Below are positions 27,115-36,114 of a stretch of 64,000 nt of DNA, in pieces. The translations under genes and the position numbers were made by a program. A model generated the notes under the pieces. It was not told where the DNA came from. It was given only the letters and a program-made list of their open reading frames with translations, and did not search any database. Position 1 is the first letter of the stretch. Every line of letters starts with the position of its first letter. This DNA is from Pukyongiella litopenaei (lineage in GTDB: Bacteria > Pseudomonadota > Alphaproteobacteria > Rhodobacterales > Rhodobacteraceae), in contig NZ_CP043621.1 of assembly GCF_003008555.2 (NCBI RefSeq), forward strand, positions 1 to 64,000, in the 5' to 3' direction.

Positions 27115-27642
27115 ATGAAAACCCTTACACTCATGATCGGCCTTGCCATGTCGGCGACCGGTGTTGTTGCGCAGGCCGGCGAGGCGATGAACGATCTCGA
27201 GATCGCGCATACCGCCTATACGGCGGGTCAGCTCGACATCCGGTATGCCCATCTGGCGTTGGCTGTGTCCGAAAACGACGCGGTGCGCGAATTTGCCCAG
27301 ACCATGATCCGCGATCATTCGGCGGTGAACAAAGCGGCAGGCGCGTTGATCGCGGAACTCAATGTCACCCCGCAGGACAACGCGCTGTCTCAGGCGCTGG
27401 TCGAGGGGGCGGCGGCAAAGCGTGCCGAACTGGCGGGTCTGTCGGGCGCGGCCTTCGACTGTGCTTATGCGACGAACGAACTCGGCTACCATCAGGTCGT
27501 GAACAAGACGGTCGCCGAGGACTTCATCCCCGCCGTCACAGTCGAACCTCTGAAGGCTCTGCTGGGGGATGCGCTCGTCACCTTCCGCGCACATGAAGCA
27601 CATGCGGAGAATATGGTGTCGGGTCTGCAATGCGCGGGCTGA
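27115..27642 (+). CDS. DUF4142 periplasmic protein
   Basis: 175 aa with a signal peptide (MKTLTLMIGLAMSATGVVAQA, cleaved near residue 21) and a ferritin-like helical DUF4142 domain (AHLALAVSENDAVREFAQTMIRDHSAVN). Starts 9 bp after AAGGAG. The stop overlaps the start of the cupredoxin gene, so the two are probably translated together. Role uncertain; related proteins occur in stress operons. Confidence 0.8.
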   Translation: MKTLTLMIGLAMSATGVVAQAGEAMNDLEIAHTAYTAGQLDIRYAHLALAVSENDAVREFAQTMIRDHSAVNKAAGALIAELNVTPQDNALSQALVEGAAAKRAELAGLSGAAFDCAYATNELGYHQVVNKTVAEDFIPAVTVEPLKALLGDALVTFRAHEAHAENMVSGLQCAG

Positions 27643-27995
27643 CACGGCTCACGCGGAGGCGGTTAGGTCAGGGGCTTGGCACCGCGATGGCCCTGGCCGG
27701 ACTCCCCGGCATTCTTCGGGCTCATGACGGCACGCATGAGGTCACGGTGCGAATCGAGCGTTTCGCCTTCGATCCGCCTGAAATCGAGCTCCTCGTCGGC
27801 GACAGTGTGACTTGGATCAACGGCGATGTCGCACCGCATACGGCCACCGCGCTTGGCGGCTGGGATACCGGCAGCATCGAACAGGATGGCCAAAGCCGGA
27901 TCACATTCGATTCACCTGGTGAGCATCACTACATCTGCGGGTTTCACCCGCACATGAAAGGAACTGTCGTCGTCCGTGCAAAAACAGACGGTTGA
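27630..27995 (+). CDS. cupredoxin (plastocyanin/amicyanin-like)
   Basis: 121 aa exported blue-copper-type protein. Twin-arginine-like signal (LTRRRLGQGLGTAMALAG). Type-1 copper ligands in place: H70 (APHTATA), C103, H106 and M109 (ICGFHPHM). Probably carries electrons in the periplasm; partner unknown. Confidence 0.87.
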   Translation: MRGLTRLTRRRLGQGLGTAMALAGLPGILRAHDGTHEVTVRIERFAFDPPEIELLVGDSVTWINGDVAPHTATALGGWDTGSIEQDGQSRITFDSPGEHHYICGFHPHMKGTVVVRAKTDG

Positions 27996-28064
27996 TCGGC
28001 GCGGGCTGTCCGCTTCCCGTCCCCCGGTGGGTGGCCCGCGCAACAAACCATGAAGGGAAAAACC

Positions 28065-28757
28065 ATGTCTGAACCCATCACCCTCGTAAGCCACGCGCTT
28101 TGCCCTTATGTCCAGCGCATCGCAATCGCCCTTGCAGAAAAGGGCGTCGTGCATGACCGTGTCACCATTGATCTGGCCAACAAGCCGGACTGGTTTCTGG
28201 CGATTTCGCCAATGGGCCGCACGCCAGTCCTGAAGGTGGCTGCCGCGGCGCTCTTCGAATCCGCGGCGATCCTCGAATATCTTGAGGAAACACAGCCCAA
28301 CCCGCTGCATCCCGCCGATCCGGTCGAACGGGCGCGGCACCGCGCCTGGGTTGGCTTCGGGTCGGAGGTGCTGAACGACATCGCTGGATTCTACGCCGCG
28401 CCGGACGATGCTACGCTCGATGCCAAGGCCGAGGCGCTGCATGCCCGTTTCCGCCTCCTCGAAGACCATCTTGGCCAAGGTCCGTGGTTCGCGGGCGAAC
28501 GCTTCAGCCTTGTCGACGCGGTCTTCGCTCCGGTGTTCCGCTATTTCGACACCTTCGAGCGCATCGGGGATTTCGGCTTCTTCGACGGGCTCGTCAAGGT
28601 TCCAGCCTGGCGTGTGGCGTTGGCGGCCCGACCGACGGCGCGCGATGCCGTCGCCGGTGATTACGGCGACCGTCTGGTCGAGTTCCTGCGCCGCCGCAAC
28701 GGCGCGTTGGCAGGCCGAATGGAAATCAGCTCCGTGCGGGAAAGGAGGTCGGCTTAA
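28065..28757 (+). CDS. glutathione S-transferase
   Basis: About 230 aa. Thioredoxin-like N-terminal domain with LVSHALCPYVQRIAIALAEKG and the glutathione-contact segment LFESAAILEYLEE; helical C-terminal domain (GPWFAGERFSLVDAVFAPVFRYF). ATG 28065 chosen because AAGGGA precedes it. Consistent with a detoxification cluster. Confidence 0.9.
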   Translation: MSEPITLVSHALCPYVQRIAIALAEKGVVHDRVTIDLANKPDWFLAISPMGRTPVLKVAAAALFESAAILEYLEETQPNPLHPADPVERARHRAWVGFGSEVLNDIAGFYAAPDDATLDAKAEALHARFRLLEDHLGQGPWFAGERFSLVDAVFAPVFRYFDTFERIGDFGFFDGLVKVPAWRVALAARPTARDAVAGDYGDRLVEFLRRRNGALAGRMEISSVRERRSA

Positions 28758-28816
28758 GCCAGGAAGCCGCCGCCATGTGCTACGATGTCGAAACCCGTTG
28801 CAAGGAGAGCGTCGGC

Positions 28817-29302
28817 ATGGCGCAAAAAGGCTCGCCCCGGATCACATTTGGGCGCTTGCCGGACATTGGGCCGGATACGCTGGTCGCGCATATGTCGGAC
28901 CCGCGCGTGGCCGAGCACATGCCGCTGCTGAAGGGCGCGTGGACCCACGAGGTTGCCGCGAAATTCGTCGCAGCCAAGGAGGAGCGCTGGCGCAGCGACG
29001 GGCTGGGGCATTGGGCAATCCTTGCCGATGATCGCTATGTGGGCTGGGGCGGATTCCAGAAGGAGGGCGACGAATGGGATTTCGGCCTGGTCCTGATGCC
29101 CGCGGCCTTCGGCCTCGGCGCGCGGATCACCCGCAAGGCCGTCGCTTTCGCCCGGGGCGATACGCGCATTCCCTTCGTCACCTTCCTGCTGTCGCCATCG
29201 CGCCGGAACCTCGCCGCGCTCGACCGGCTGGGCGCGACGTTCGTTGGCAAGATCGAACACGATGGCGCGACGTTCCTCAAGTATCGGCTGGAGACGAGGT
29301 GA
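28817..29302 (+). CDS. GNAT N-acetyltransferase
   Basis: About 161 aa, RimJ/RimL-like (LVAHMSDPRVAEHMPLL, HWAILADDRYVGWGGF, LDRLGATFVGKIEHDGATFLKY). It follows the GST gene by 59 bp and may be in the same operon. Substrate unknown. Confidence 0.78.
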   Translation: MAQKGSPRITFGRLPDIGPDTLVAHMSDPRVAEHMPLLKGAWTHEVAAKFVAAKEERWRSDGLGHWAILADDRYVGWGGFQKEGDEWDFGLVLMPAAFGLGARITRKAVAFARGDTRIPFVTFLLSPSRRNLAALDRLGATFVGKIEHDGATFLKYRLETR

Positions 29303-29784
29303 CGCCTTGCTCGCGATGTGTCGACTGCATTCAGCGTAACCCATCACCCGAACCGCCGGCGTTTTTTAGGCACGGATCGCCGGCTACGATACCTGCGGCG
29401 GCATCCAAGGGAGCGGCGTTCCCCCACGCGAAGACAGGCCGAGATGGCGATCTCCGAATACATCAACAGCTTCTACAATCCACGCCGACGCCGCTCAGCA
29501 CTGGGCTGGCAAAGCCCCGTCGCTTTCGAACAAAAGGTGGCCTAAACGAGCACTTGGGGCGGCACTAAAGCGTGACAGTTTTCTGAAGGGAGACTGCAGC
29601 GTGGCGGTCGTGGTGCCTTCAGAAAGTGAAAGCGAGCTCTGGGTTTTGTCGGATTCGGAGCAGGCGGGAAAGAGGTCTGGCGGGGTTCCGGATGGACCCC
29701 GCCGACCATAAGTGAATTCTACCCCCAACGTTTCTCCGATCCGCGCGCGGTTGCCGCGTGTCCCCTCAAAATCGGAGATTAACA
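29303..29784. other. junction region with IS3 remnant and hairpins
   Basis: No complete gene. It holds an IS3-type transposase tail (29428-29545), a 10-bp inverted repeat TTTCTGAAGG/CCTTCAGAAA (29580-29589, 29616-29625) and a GGCGGGGT/ACCCCGCC hairpin near 29677-29701 that could end transcription. It marks the border between the redox cluster and the plasmid accessory region. Confidence 0.5.
29428..29545 (+). pseudogene. IS3-family transposase (OrfB) C-terminal remnant
   Basis: About 38 codons remain, reading AISEYINSFYNP then RSALGWQSPVAFEQKVA and a stop, the standard end of IS3-family OrfB. The catalytic core is absent. Confidence 0.75.
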
Positions 29785-30416
29785 ATGGCCAAATCCACGA
29801 AGCCCAGGTTCGACGTTGCGGCGTCGATCACCGACGAGCTCATCGGCATCATAGACCGGGGCGTATTGCCGTGGCGCAAACCCTGGCAGGTCGGCGGCAG
29901 CTCGGTGCCGCTCAGGCAGAACGGCGAGCCCTACCAGGGCATCAACAACTTCCTGCTCACCATGCGCACCATGATGGTTGGTTACACCTCGCCATACTGG
30001 ATGACCCTCAGGCAGGCGAACGAATTGGACGCGAAGGTTCTGAAGGGTTCGAAATCCTCGGTTGTCGTCTACTACGGGACCGCCAAACGGCGGTGCGAAG
30101 AAGGTGTCCACGATAACGACACTGAAACCGACGACGCCAAAGCCATCCCCTTCATGAAATCCTACCGGGTGTTCAACGCTGGCCAGATAGATGGTCTGCC
30201 CGAGACGTTTCATCCGAAACCCCGCGAGATCGAGGTTCGACCGAAGAGCAAGCCGATCCCGCACATGCAGGCGTTCTTCGAGGCGATCGAGGCTGAGGTG
30301 ACCTTCACCGGGCGCGAGGCCTATTACATGCCCGCCGTCGACAAGATCTACATGCCGGAACTTGCGCTCTTCGAGAACCCGCTGCATTTCTACGGGGTCT
30401 GGGCTCACGAACTCGG
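29785..30416 (+). pseudogene. ardC: ArdC-like antirestriction/ssDNA-binding protein, 5' part
   Basis: Starts MAKSTKPRFDVAASIT with GGAG 8 bp before ATG 29785. The N-terminal ssDNA-binding domain of ArdC (DUF1738: VLPWRKPWQ, PYQGINNFLL, YWMTLRQANELDAKV) is intact; the C-terminal zincin-like metallopeptidase domain is cut inside its zinc motif HELGH by the RIT element. The frame runs 43 bp into the element and stops at 30459. ArdC proteins protect incoming plasmid DNA from restriction during conjugation; this copy should not make an active protease-like domain. Confidence 0.9.
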
Positions 30417-30417
30417 C

Positions 30418-30502
30418 CATAATGCCGCGGTTTGGATTATGCCGCGCCGATCCTCATAACCTGTTGTTCAGCGAGAAGAGCGGCGCGGCATGTCGGCATA
30501 AT
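30418..30502. repeat. left end repeats of RIT element
   Basis: Three copies of the ATTATGCCG-type motif: 30419-30429 (ATAATGCCGCG), 30435-30447 (GATTATGCCGCGC) and an inverted copy at 30493-30502 (TCGGCATAAT). Probably binding sites for the three recombinases. Confidence 0.7.
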
Positions 30503-31501
30503 TCAGAGCGCTTCCAGGAAGGCGAGCAGTTCATCTCCCGGTCGATAGCGTCCGCCTGTGCTGTCGATCGGCTTTGTCAGCGCCATCGCTCGTTCCTTCA
30601 GTTCGATATCGGCATGGATATAAACCTGCGTCGTCTCAATCGATTCATGGCCTAGCCAGAGCGCGATGATCGTTCGGTCCACACCGCTCTGCAGAAGTTG
30701 CATTGCGGCGGTGTGGCGCAAGACGTGCGGCGTGACGCGCTTCAATCTGAACGTCGAACTGGTCAAGGCGACGGTGACCGAGTGCTTTCGAACGATCCGT
30801 TCAACCGCGTCTCGGCTCAAGGGCGCGCCTCGGATCGTTGCAAACAAAGGATCGTTGGGTTCGGCGTCAATCTGGGCAAGCCAGGCTTTCACAGCATCCC
30901 GACTGTCTGCCCGAAGTGGCGTCGCGCGTTCCTTGCGGCCTTTGCCCATGCATCTCAGGTGCGGCCCAGTGCCGAGTTCAACATCCCTGACGCGCAGGCC
31001 GATCAGCTCCGATACACGCAGGCCGGTTTGGATCATTGTGAGGAGCAGGACCCGATCTCGCCGCCCAAACCAGGTCGATTGGTCGGGCGCCTTCAGCAGG
31101 GCCTCCATTTCGTCACGGGTCAAGAAGTCCACGACGCGTTTTTCGTGCCGCTTGGACGGCATCGCCAGCACCTTCTGGCAATGGTGCAGGAGCTGGGGCT
31201 CGCAGCCCGCGACGTATTTGAAGAACGAGCGAATGGCCGCGAGGCGAGTGTTCCGGCTTCGCGCGCTGTTGCCGCGTTCCTCCTCGCAGAACGTCAGGAA
31301 ACGCCCGATGATGTCGGCGTCCAAGTGGGCGACGTGCAGTTCAGTCGGCGGCAGCTTGGTTTGCGCCTCCGCGTATTTCAGCAAGAGACGGAAGGTGTCG
31401 CGATAGCTGGCAATAGTGTTTGGGCTGGCCTGCATCTGGGTCAACAGCCGCTCAGTGAAGAACCGCTGCAGGTAGACGGGCAAGGGATAGGTTGCGATCA
31501 T
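30503..31501 (-). CDS. tyrosine recombinase, third of RIT trio
   Basis: 332 aa recombinase with GLRVSE (R), HVLRHTA (H-x-x-R), LGHES (H) and TQVYIHAD (Y), all catalytic residues present. It overlaps the middle gene by 4 bp and its stop touches the left end repeats. RIT elements use three different such recombinases, all conserved in order. Confidence 0.93.
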   Translation of the reverse strand: MIATYPLPVYLQRFFTERLLTQMQASPNTIASYRDTFRLLLKYAEAQTKLPPTELHVAHLDADIIGRFLTFCEEERGNSARSRNTRLAAIRSFFKYVAGCEPQLLHHCQKVLAMPSKRHEKRVVDFLTRDEMEALLKAPDQSTWFGRRDRVLLLTMIQTGLRVSELIGLRVRDVELGTGPHLRCMGKGRKERATPLRADSRDAVKAWLAQIDAEPNDPLFATIRGAPLSRDAVERIVRKHSVTVALTSSTFRLKRVTPHVLRHTAAMQLLQSGVDRTIIALWLGHESIETTQVYIHADIELKERAMALTKPIDSTGGRYRPGDELLAFLEAL

Positions 31502-32442
31502 GATGCGCCCTCCACAACCCGTCGCTGGGCGCGTTCCGCCGCCAACTGCATCAGCTCGGGTACGGCCTCGATGTACCAGAACGTGTGCTTGGGTTCGGAA
31601 TGGCCGAGATAGGTACTGAGCTTGTACATTTCGGCCTCGATGTCCCGGCCATTGCGGAACCAGTCCAGGATGGTGTGAACTGCAAATGTGTGCCGCAAAT
31701 CATGGATGCGCGGCCCCAGTCCGTGGCGATTGTAGGCTTGCGGTGACCGAAGGCCGATGTTTCTGCTGACCTGCGCGAAGTTATAGCGTGCCCCGCAATC
31801 TCCTGCCGGTTGACCGTCTTCTTTGATGAAGAACCGCGAGGCTTGCTGGGCAACCAGCCGATCTCGCAATCCGGCATAGTGGGCAAGTTGGGCAACGGTG
31901 TCCCCTTTGACAGGTAGCTGGCGGTCCTTGCCGTTTTTGGTGTTTCTGAGCGTGAGCACGGCCCGATCCAGATCGACATCCTGCCGATCAAGCGACAAGG
32001 CTTCGCTCACGCGCATCCCCGTTACCGCGATCAAGCCGAACAGGGTCTGCCACATTGCGGCACGCAGACCATAGGGTGACGGCAATCGACCGGCCTCAGC
32101 AACAATATATGCAATCTGCTTGGGCGCGTAAATGTATGGCACGCGTCTTCGATAGCGCCCGATGACAAGCTGGATGGATGGAACCTCAGTCTGATCGTCG
32201 TGCTCTGCAAGCCAGAAGGCGAACCTGCGCACTATTCCAAGACGTCGAGACCATGTGTTGGCGTCCGCACCGCCGTAGTTCGCTTTCCAGTCGAGGAACA
32301 AGGGCGTCGTGATCCGATCGAACCCATTCTCATCGCCAAAGTTGGCGAACTTGCGCAGGACCCGTTCATCAAAAGAGAGATCAAACCCCATCGAACGCCG
32401 CAGGGCCAGATATTCATCAAGTCGTTGAGACAGTGTTTTCAT
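31498..32442 (-). CDS. tyrosine recombinase, second of RIT trio
   Basis: 314 aa, motifs GMRVSE, HDLRHTF, LGHSE, HTFWYIEA. Starts in a 4-bp ATGA overlap with the first trio gene. Confidence 0.93.
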   Translation of the reverse strand: MKTLSQRLDEYLALRRSMGFDLSFDERVLRKFANFGDENGFDRITTPLFLDWKANYGGADANTWSRRLGIVRRFAFWLAEHDDQTEVPSIQLVIGRYRRRVPYIYAPKQIAYIVAEAGRLPSPYGLRAAMWQTLFGLIAVTGMRVSEALSLDRQDVDLDRAVLTLRNTKNGKDRQLPVKGDTVAQLAHYAGLRDRLVAQQASRFFIKEDGQPAGDCGARYNFAQVSRNIGLRSPQAYNRHGLGPRIHDLRHTFAVHTILDWFRNGRDIEAEMYKLSTYLGHSEPKHTFWYIEAVPELMQLAAERAQRRVVEGAS

Positions 32443-33671
32443 TGCACTGCCTCCGCCGTTGGCCAGGATCGCGAGATCGAGCGCAGGGCATCAACATCAT
32501 GCTGCGCATAGATCATCGTGGTCATCGGGGACCGGTGACGCAGCACATCCCCGATCTCGGCCAACGAAGCACCTTTTCGCAGCATGTCGGTGGCCAGGCT
32601 GTGTCGTAGAATGTGGCTACCAACATAGGCTTGTGGCGGACTGATGCCGGTCGCGTCATAGGCATCCCGCAATATCCAGCGGAGGATTTGTGCGTCCCTG
32701 AACCTCTTGAACGGCGGTTTGACGGAGACAAACAGCGCCCGATCCGGGCCACGACGCTCATTCTTGATGTAATCGACTATCGCCTCGCCAACCTCGGCCG
32801 GCATTGGCATCCGGTCGTGCAATTGCCTCTTGCCACGGATCAGGATTTCCCCGGCCCGCCAGTCGATATCATCCAGTTCGATGGCCGTCACTTCCGGCGC
32901 TCGAAGGCCAAGCCGGGCGATCAGCATCGCATAGTTGCGTCGGCCCGTTTTCTTGTGGCCGCGCACCACCTCGATGAGACGATTGACCTGTTCCGGCTCA
33001 AGATATCGCGGAATGCCGGTTGGTTTGGGCTGGCGCGCCTTTGGCACGGCGGCGCTCAAGTTGCGCTCGGTCTTTCCGCTCCAGAACAGGAACTGGAAGA
33101 GGTTGCGAAGATGCGACGGGCCTGTCTTGTCCCGCGGCGCGTTTTGTTCCTTGCGCAACCAAAGTATGAACCCAGTGATGTCGTCGGGCTTGATGGTGTT
33201 CAAGTCACCCAGGCCAGAGCCGAACTTCGCAGTCAGGAACCGATCAAAGAACCGCAGGCAATGGTAGATGGTTTCCTCTGACAGGCCGCGCTGGACGCGA
33301 AGATAGGATTCGTAATCACGTTTTAGGACTGCCCTGGGCGACGTGTCGATTGGCTCCGGTTCACGCGGCGGCGCCCCGTGTTCACCGATCAAATAGTCCC
33401 GGAACCGTTCCAATTGGTACTTTACGTAGCTTCGACCTGACGCACAAATTTGTGTTGTGATCTGAGAGATCAGTTCTTCTGCGGTTTGGTCATCCAACAT
33501 GATAAGCGGAACACCGGAACACTCGAGCTTGGCTGCAAACCTCCGAGCGTTGCGAGCATAGTTTTCGACGGTGTGAGTGCAATATCCCTGGGCTGTGATC
33601 ATCGCCGCAAAATTGGCGGCGGCTTCGTCCAGAGTGCTTTGAACTGTTTGATGTATTTTGTCTTTTGCCAT
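32439..33671 (-). CDS. tyrosine recombinase, first of RIT trio
   Basis: 410 aa with an extra N-terminal SAM-like domain (about residues 1-100) before the core-binding domain. Catalytic motifs LGLRAPE, HILRHSL, LRHRSP (histidine-arginine variant of the second histidine box) and MTTMIYAQHD. AGGAGG-like sequence lies just upstream of ATG 33671. First gene of the coupled trio operon. Confidence 0.93.
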   Translation of the reverse strand: MAKDKIHQTVQSTLDEAAANFAAMITAQGYCTHTVENYARNARRFAAKLECSGVPLIMLDDQTAEELISQITTQICASGRSYVKYQLERFRDYLIGEHGAPPREPEPIDTSPRAVLKRDYESYLRVQRGLSEETIYHCLRFFDRFLTAKFGSGLGDLNTIKPDDITGFILWLRKEQNAPRDKTGPSHLRNLFQFLFWSGKTERNLSAAVPKARQPKPTGIPRYLEPEQVNRLIEVVRGHKKTGRRNYAMLIARLGLRAPEVTAIELDDIDWRAGEILIRGKRQLHDRMPMPAEVGEAIVDYIKNERRGPDRALFVSVKPPFKRFRDAQILRWILRDAYDATGISPPQAYVGSHILRHSLATDMLRKGASLAEIGDVLRHRSPMTTMIYAQHDVDALRSISRSWPTAEAVQ

Positions 33672-33719
33672 TTTGGCCTCCTTCGTTTCAATGAAGAGGC
33701 AGTGTGGCCAGCGAACGTT

Positions 33720-33741
33720 TTGGTTACAGCCTGTTAACCAA
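33720..33741. promoter_or_regulatory. dyad in divergent RIT promoter region
   Basis: TTGGTTA (33720-33726) and TAACCAA (33735-33741) form a 7-bp inverted repeat with an 8-bp spacer, in the 111-bp gap between the recombinase trio and the toxin gene. Candidate operator that could co-regulate excision and toxin expression. No clear -35/-10 pair was assigned. Confidence 0.45.
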
Positions 33742-33782
33742 ATCTTGAGACATTAAAGCCCAACCATTTCCGGGCGTCTTGC

Positions 33783-35486
33783 ATGCATCAATCATTTTCA
33801 GACTTTATCCGCACCGGCGGAGAAGGCGAGTTTCTGCTTCGGAAGTCCGACGGGCGGGTTCTCGGGCGACGGGTTAACTGGTCTGTTAAAAATAGCTTCC
33901 CAGACTACAGCGCACTACGTCGCAATTTTGAAGACCAGCTTGATGCCATCGGTCGAGATAATGCCGACATGCTGCTGGACGCATTGGCGGACGCCTATGA
34001 CCCGCCCTTGGAAGAACAAGACCTGCCCAGCATCTCTGGTGCCGTCAATGAGACCCTCAGCCAGTGGGACCAAAGGCTTTCCGCAATCTGGGCCGAATGG
34101 AACACGCATCCTCAAAGGCTACGACCAGTCCGGCAAGCCATGGAAGAGCGACTGCTGCGGAGCTTTGCTGGTCTGATCAATGAGATCAGGCAACGTGACC
34201 TCGGCATTGAACAGTACGTTTGGCAAACCGTAGGCGATGAGAAGGTCCGGGCCTCGCATTCTGCTCGCAACGGTGGCGTGTATCGATGGGACTCGAATGA
34301 CGAGAAGCCTGGCGAGGCGTCAAACTGTCGTTGTTCCGCGCGCCCGGTGCCGCCCGGTGCCGACATTGGTCTGCTGGGACCCATTGGTTTGCTTGACAGG
34401 TTCCTGAGTGATCTCGGAGACGATTTTACCGCTGGCACCGGCGTCCGGCCGCAGACGTTTGTTGAACGGCTGCGCGATGGTTTCTATCCAGAGTCCGGCA
34501 TCACGATTGACGGCGAGATGCTCGACGTTCAGACGCAAGGCGACTTGGCTAAAGCGTTCCAGCAGCTTGGAGACGCCATCAAAGACAACCCTGACGCCTT
34601 CCTCAATCTTCTGGAGCGCCGCGGCGACGGACTGGAACGTCTCGCATCCGTCTTTGGGATATCAAACCCGGACGCCCTGGCGGCGGCAGCCACTCTGGCA
34701 GCTGCCGGAGCGTCAAATGAACTTATCGATCAGGCACTCACCCAAGCCCGCAGCCCAATTGACCGGTTCGTCGGGGGCACCGCCACATCGCTGGTGGATA
34801 TCGCTGAAGCGATACGAAGTATTCCGGACATACGTCTGGATGACCTGCGTCGCGTCGCTGAGGCTATCTATGCCGATCCATCTTCTTTGCCCGAAGCGAT
34901 GGTGGAGCCGTTCCGTGAAAGGATCGCTGCAAGCGATTATGCAGGCGCTTTGGGTTATGGGCTGCCGGAAGTCCTGGCCGGTGTTGCCGCCCTTGGTCGA
35001 GTTCGGCGGCGCGCAGAAGGACTATCAGCACCCGAAGAACTCACACTCGACCGCCTTAGAACCGATCCGGACTTCGAGGGCGTCACCAATGCGGGACCGT
35101 ACTCTCCCAAATTCGAGAAGTGGATCAACCGGGGTGGCACAGTTGAACTGATGCCAGAGGGCCATTTCCGCTACTCTGCAGACATCGACATTCTGGGACA
35201 GCCGCAACGGGTTTCCGTCGAATACCCGGACGGATACCCCGATTTCCGTCCATTCATGACCCATCCAAGTGGTGTGCGGTCCGTTGAGATTGATGTTTCA
35301 GGGACTGGACGCATCGATAGCCGCCGCGCAAACATCGCCGCGGGACATCCGGATTGGGGAAGCGAGGCACCGGCTGGGTGGGTCTGGCACCATGTTGAGG
35401 ACGCGCGCACGATGCAGCTTGTCCCCCGAACAATAAACGAGGGCTTCTATCATCAGGGCGGCGCATCGAGAGTGAGAAACCAATGA
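33783..35486 (+). CDS. MuF polymorphic toxin with WHH-type HNH nuclease domain
   Basis: 567 aa. A phage Mu F-like (MuF) domain occupies about residues 110-190, ending in the typical VWQTVGDEKVRASHS...GEASNCRCSARP pattern. A long helical middle (200-410) is followed by a C-terminal nuclease of the HNH/EndoVII WHH type (about 430-567): the W-x-W-H-H motif at 533-537, TMQLVP at 543-548 and a final HQGG at 557-560. MuF-toxin fusions are known from temperate phages, where the toxin is thought to ride in the capsid. Here no capsid, portal or terminase gene is near. ATG 33783 lacks a clear ribosome site. The next gene overlaps by 4 bp and encodes immunity. Confidence 0.87.
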   Translation: MHQSFSDFIRTGGEGEFLLRKSDGRVLGRRVNWSVKNSFPDYSALRRNFEDQLDAIGRDNADMLLDALADAYDPPLEEQDLPSISGAVNETLSQWDQRLSAIWAEWNTHPQRLRPVRQAMEERLLRSFAGLINEIRQRDLGIEQYVWQTVGDEKVRASHSARNGGVYRWDSNDEKPGEASNCRCSARPVPPGADIGLLGPIGLLDRFLSDLGDDFTAGTGVRPQTFVERLRDGFYPESGITIDGEMLDVQTQGDLAKAFQQLGDAIKDNPDAFLNLLERRGDGLERLASVFGISNPDALAAAATLAAAGASNELIDQALTQARSPIDRFVGGTATSLVDIAEAIRSIPDIRLDDLRRVAEAIYADPSSLPEAMVEPFRERIAASDYAGALGYGLPEVLAGVAALGRVRRRAEGLSAPEELTLDRLRTDPDFEGVTNAGPYSPKFEKWINRGGTVELMPEGHFRYSADIDILGQPQRVSVEYPDGYPDFRPFMTHPSGVRSVEIDVSGTGRIDSRRANIAAGHPDWGSEAPAGWVWHHVEDARTMQLVPRTINEGFYHQGGASRVRNQ

Positions 35487-35977
35487 TCTTCGAGCGACAA
35501 AATGAACCAATCGATGAAGCCACGATCAAGGGCTTCGAAGTAGCCAGAAACCTCCGATTTCCGTCAGATTACAGAGCGTTCCTGTTAAAATTCAACGGAG
35601 GTCGTCCTGCTGATGCGAACGCTTTTTGGCAAATAGATGAACTTAACTTGCTGAGCATCGAGGAAGTCTACGGGTTCACCAGCGACTCTTTGAACTCCAT
35701 CGAAAAAGATCGCTTCAACAATTTTTCGAACTCAATCCATATGCAGCTTCTTCAGATCGCCTACACTGGCTCGCAAGGCATCTACATGGATCTTCGAGAA
35801 GGCCCGATGCACGGCAAGATTTACATTTTGGCGCGCCCCGCAAACAAGGCGCTAAAGGTAGACGACGCAGGCTTTCAAGACGAGGACGACTACGAAGAGG
35901 CTCTATTCCTCCATCCAGTCGCAAACACGTTCTCGGAGTTCATAGCGTTGCTTGGGCCTGATCCGAACGAAGCCTGA
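35483..35977 (+). CDS. SUKH (SMI1/KNR4) immunity protein
   Basis: 164 aa of the SUKH superfamily: FPSDYRAFLLKFNGGRP near the N-terminus, then NLLSIEEVYGF and GSQGIYMDLREGP. SUKH proteins are the commonest immunity partners of nuclease polymorphic toxins. The ATG lies in a 4-bp overlap with the toxin stop, so immunity is translated with the toxin. Lower GC than its surroundings, suggesting separate origin of the pair. Confidence 0.88.
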   Translation: MIFERQNEPIDEATIKGFEVARNLRFPSDYRAFLLKFNGGRPADANAFWQIDELNLLSIEEVYGFTSDSLNSIEKDRFNNFSNSIHMQLLQIAYTGSQGIYMDLREGPMHGKIYILARPANKALKVDDAGFQDEDDYEEALFLHPVANTFSEFIALLGPDPNEA

Positions 35978-36001
35978 TCTTTCGCCTCGCTAAGCATCCT
36001 T

Positions 36002-36114
36002 GATTATGCCGCGCGTATACAGGGCATCTGCCAAGTTTCGTGGGTCTGTTTTTATCAGGTCGGCATAATCCAAAGCTCGGCATTATGAGTGTTATGCCGA
36101 CATCGGCATAAGGG
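36002..36114. repeat. right end repeats of RIT element
   Basis: Copies of the same motif as on the left: GATTATGCCGCGC (36002-36014, identical to 30435-30447), TCGGCATAATCC (36060-36071), CGGCATTATG (36078-36087), and a perfect 9-bp dyad TTATGCCGA/TCGGCATAA (36092-36100, 36103-36111) at the junction with ardC. Confidence 0.7.

Larger units (their letters stand above)
30417..36114. mobile_element. recombinase-in-trio (RIT) element carrying a toxin/immunity pair
   Basis: About 5.7 kb inserted in ardC. It contains three overlapping tyrosine recombinase genes (minus strand), a divergent MuF-WHH toxin gene and a SUKH immunity gene. Both ends hold inverted copies of a GGCATAAT/ATTATGCC-type motif: 30-bp segments at 30418-30447 and 36058-36087 match as inverted repeats in about 26 positions, and the right end adds a palindrome (36092-36111) up to the junction. 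Joining position 30416 to 36115 restores the ardC frame through HELGHWT. Confidence 0.85.

Noticed and set aside
33783-35977. Possible prophage signalled by the MuF domain
   Set aside because: No portal, terminase, capsid, tail or lysis gene occurs within the element or nearby; recombinases are of the RIT type, not a phage integrase.
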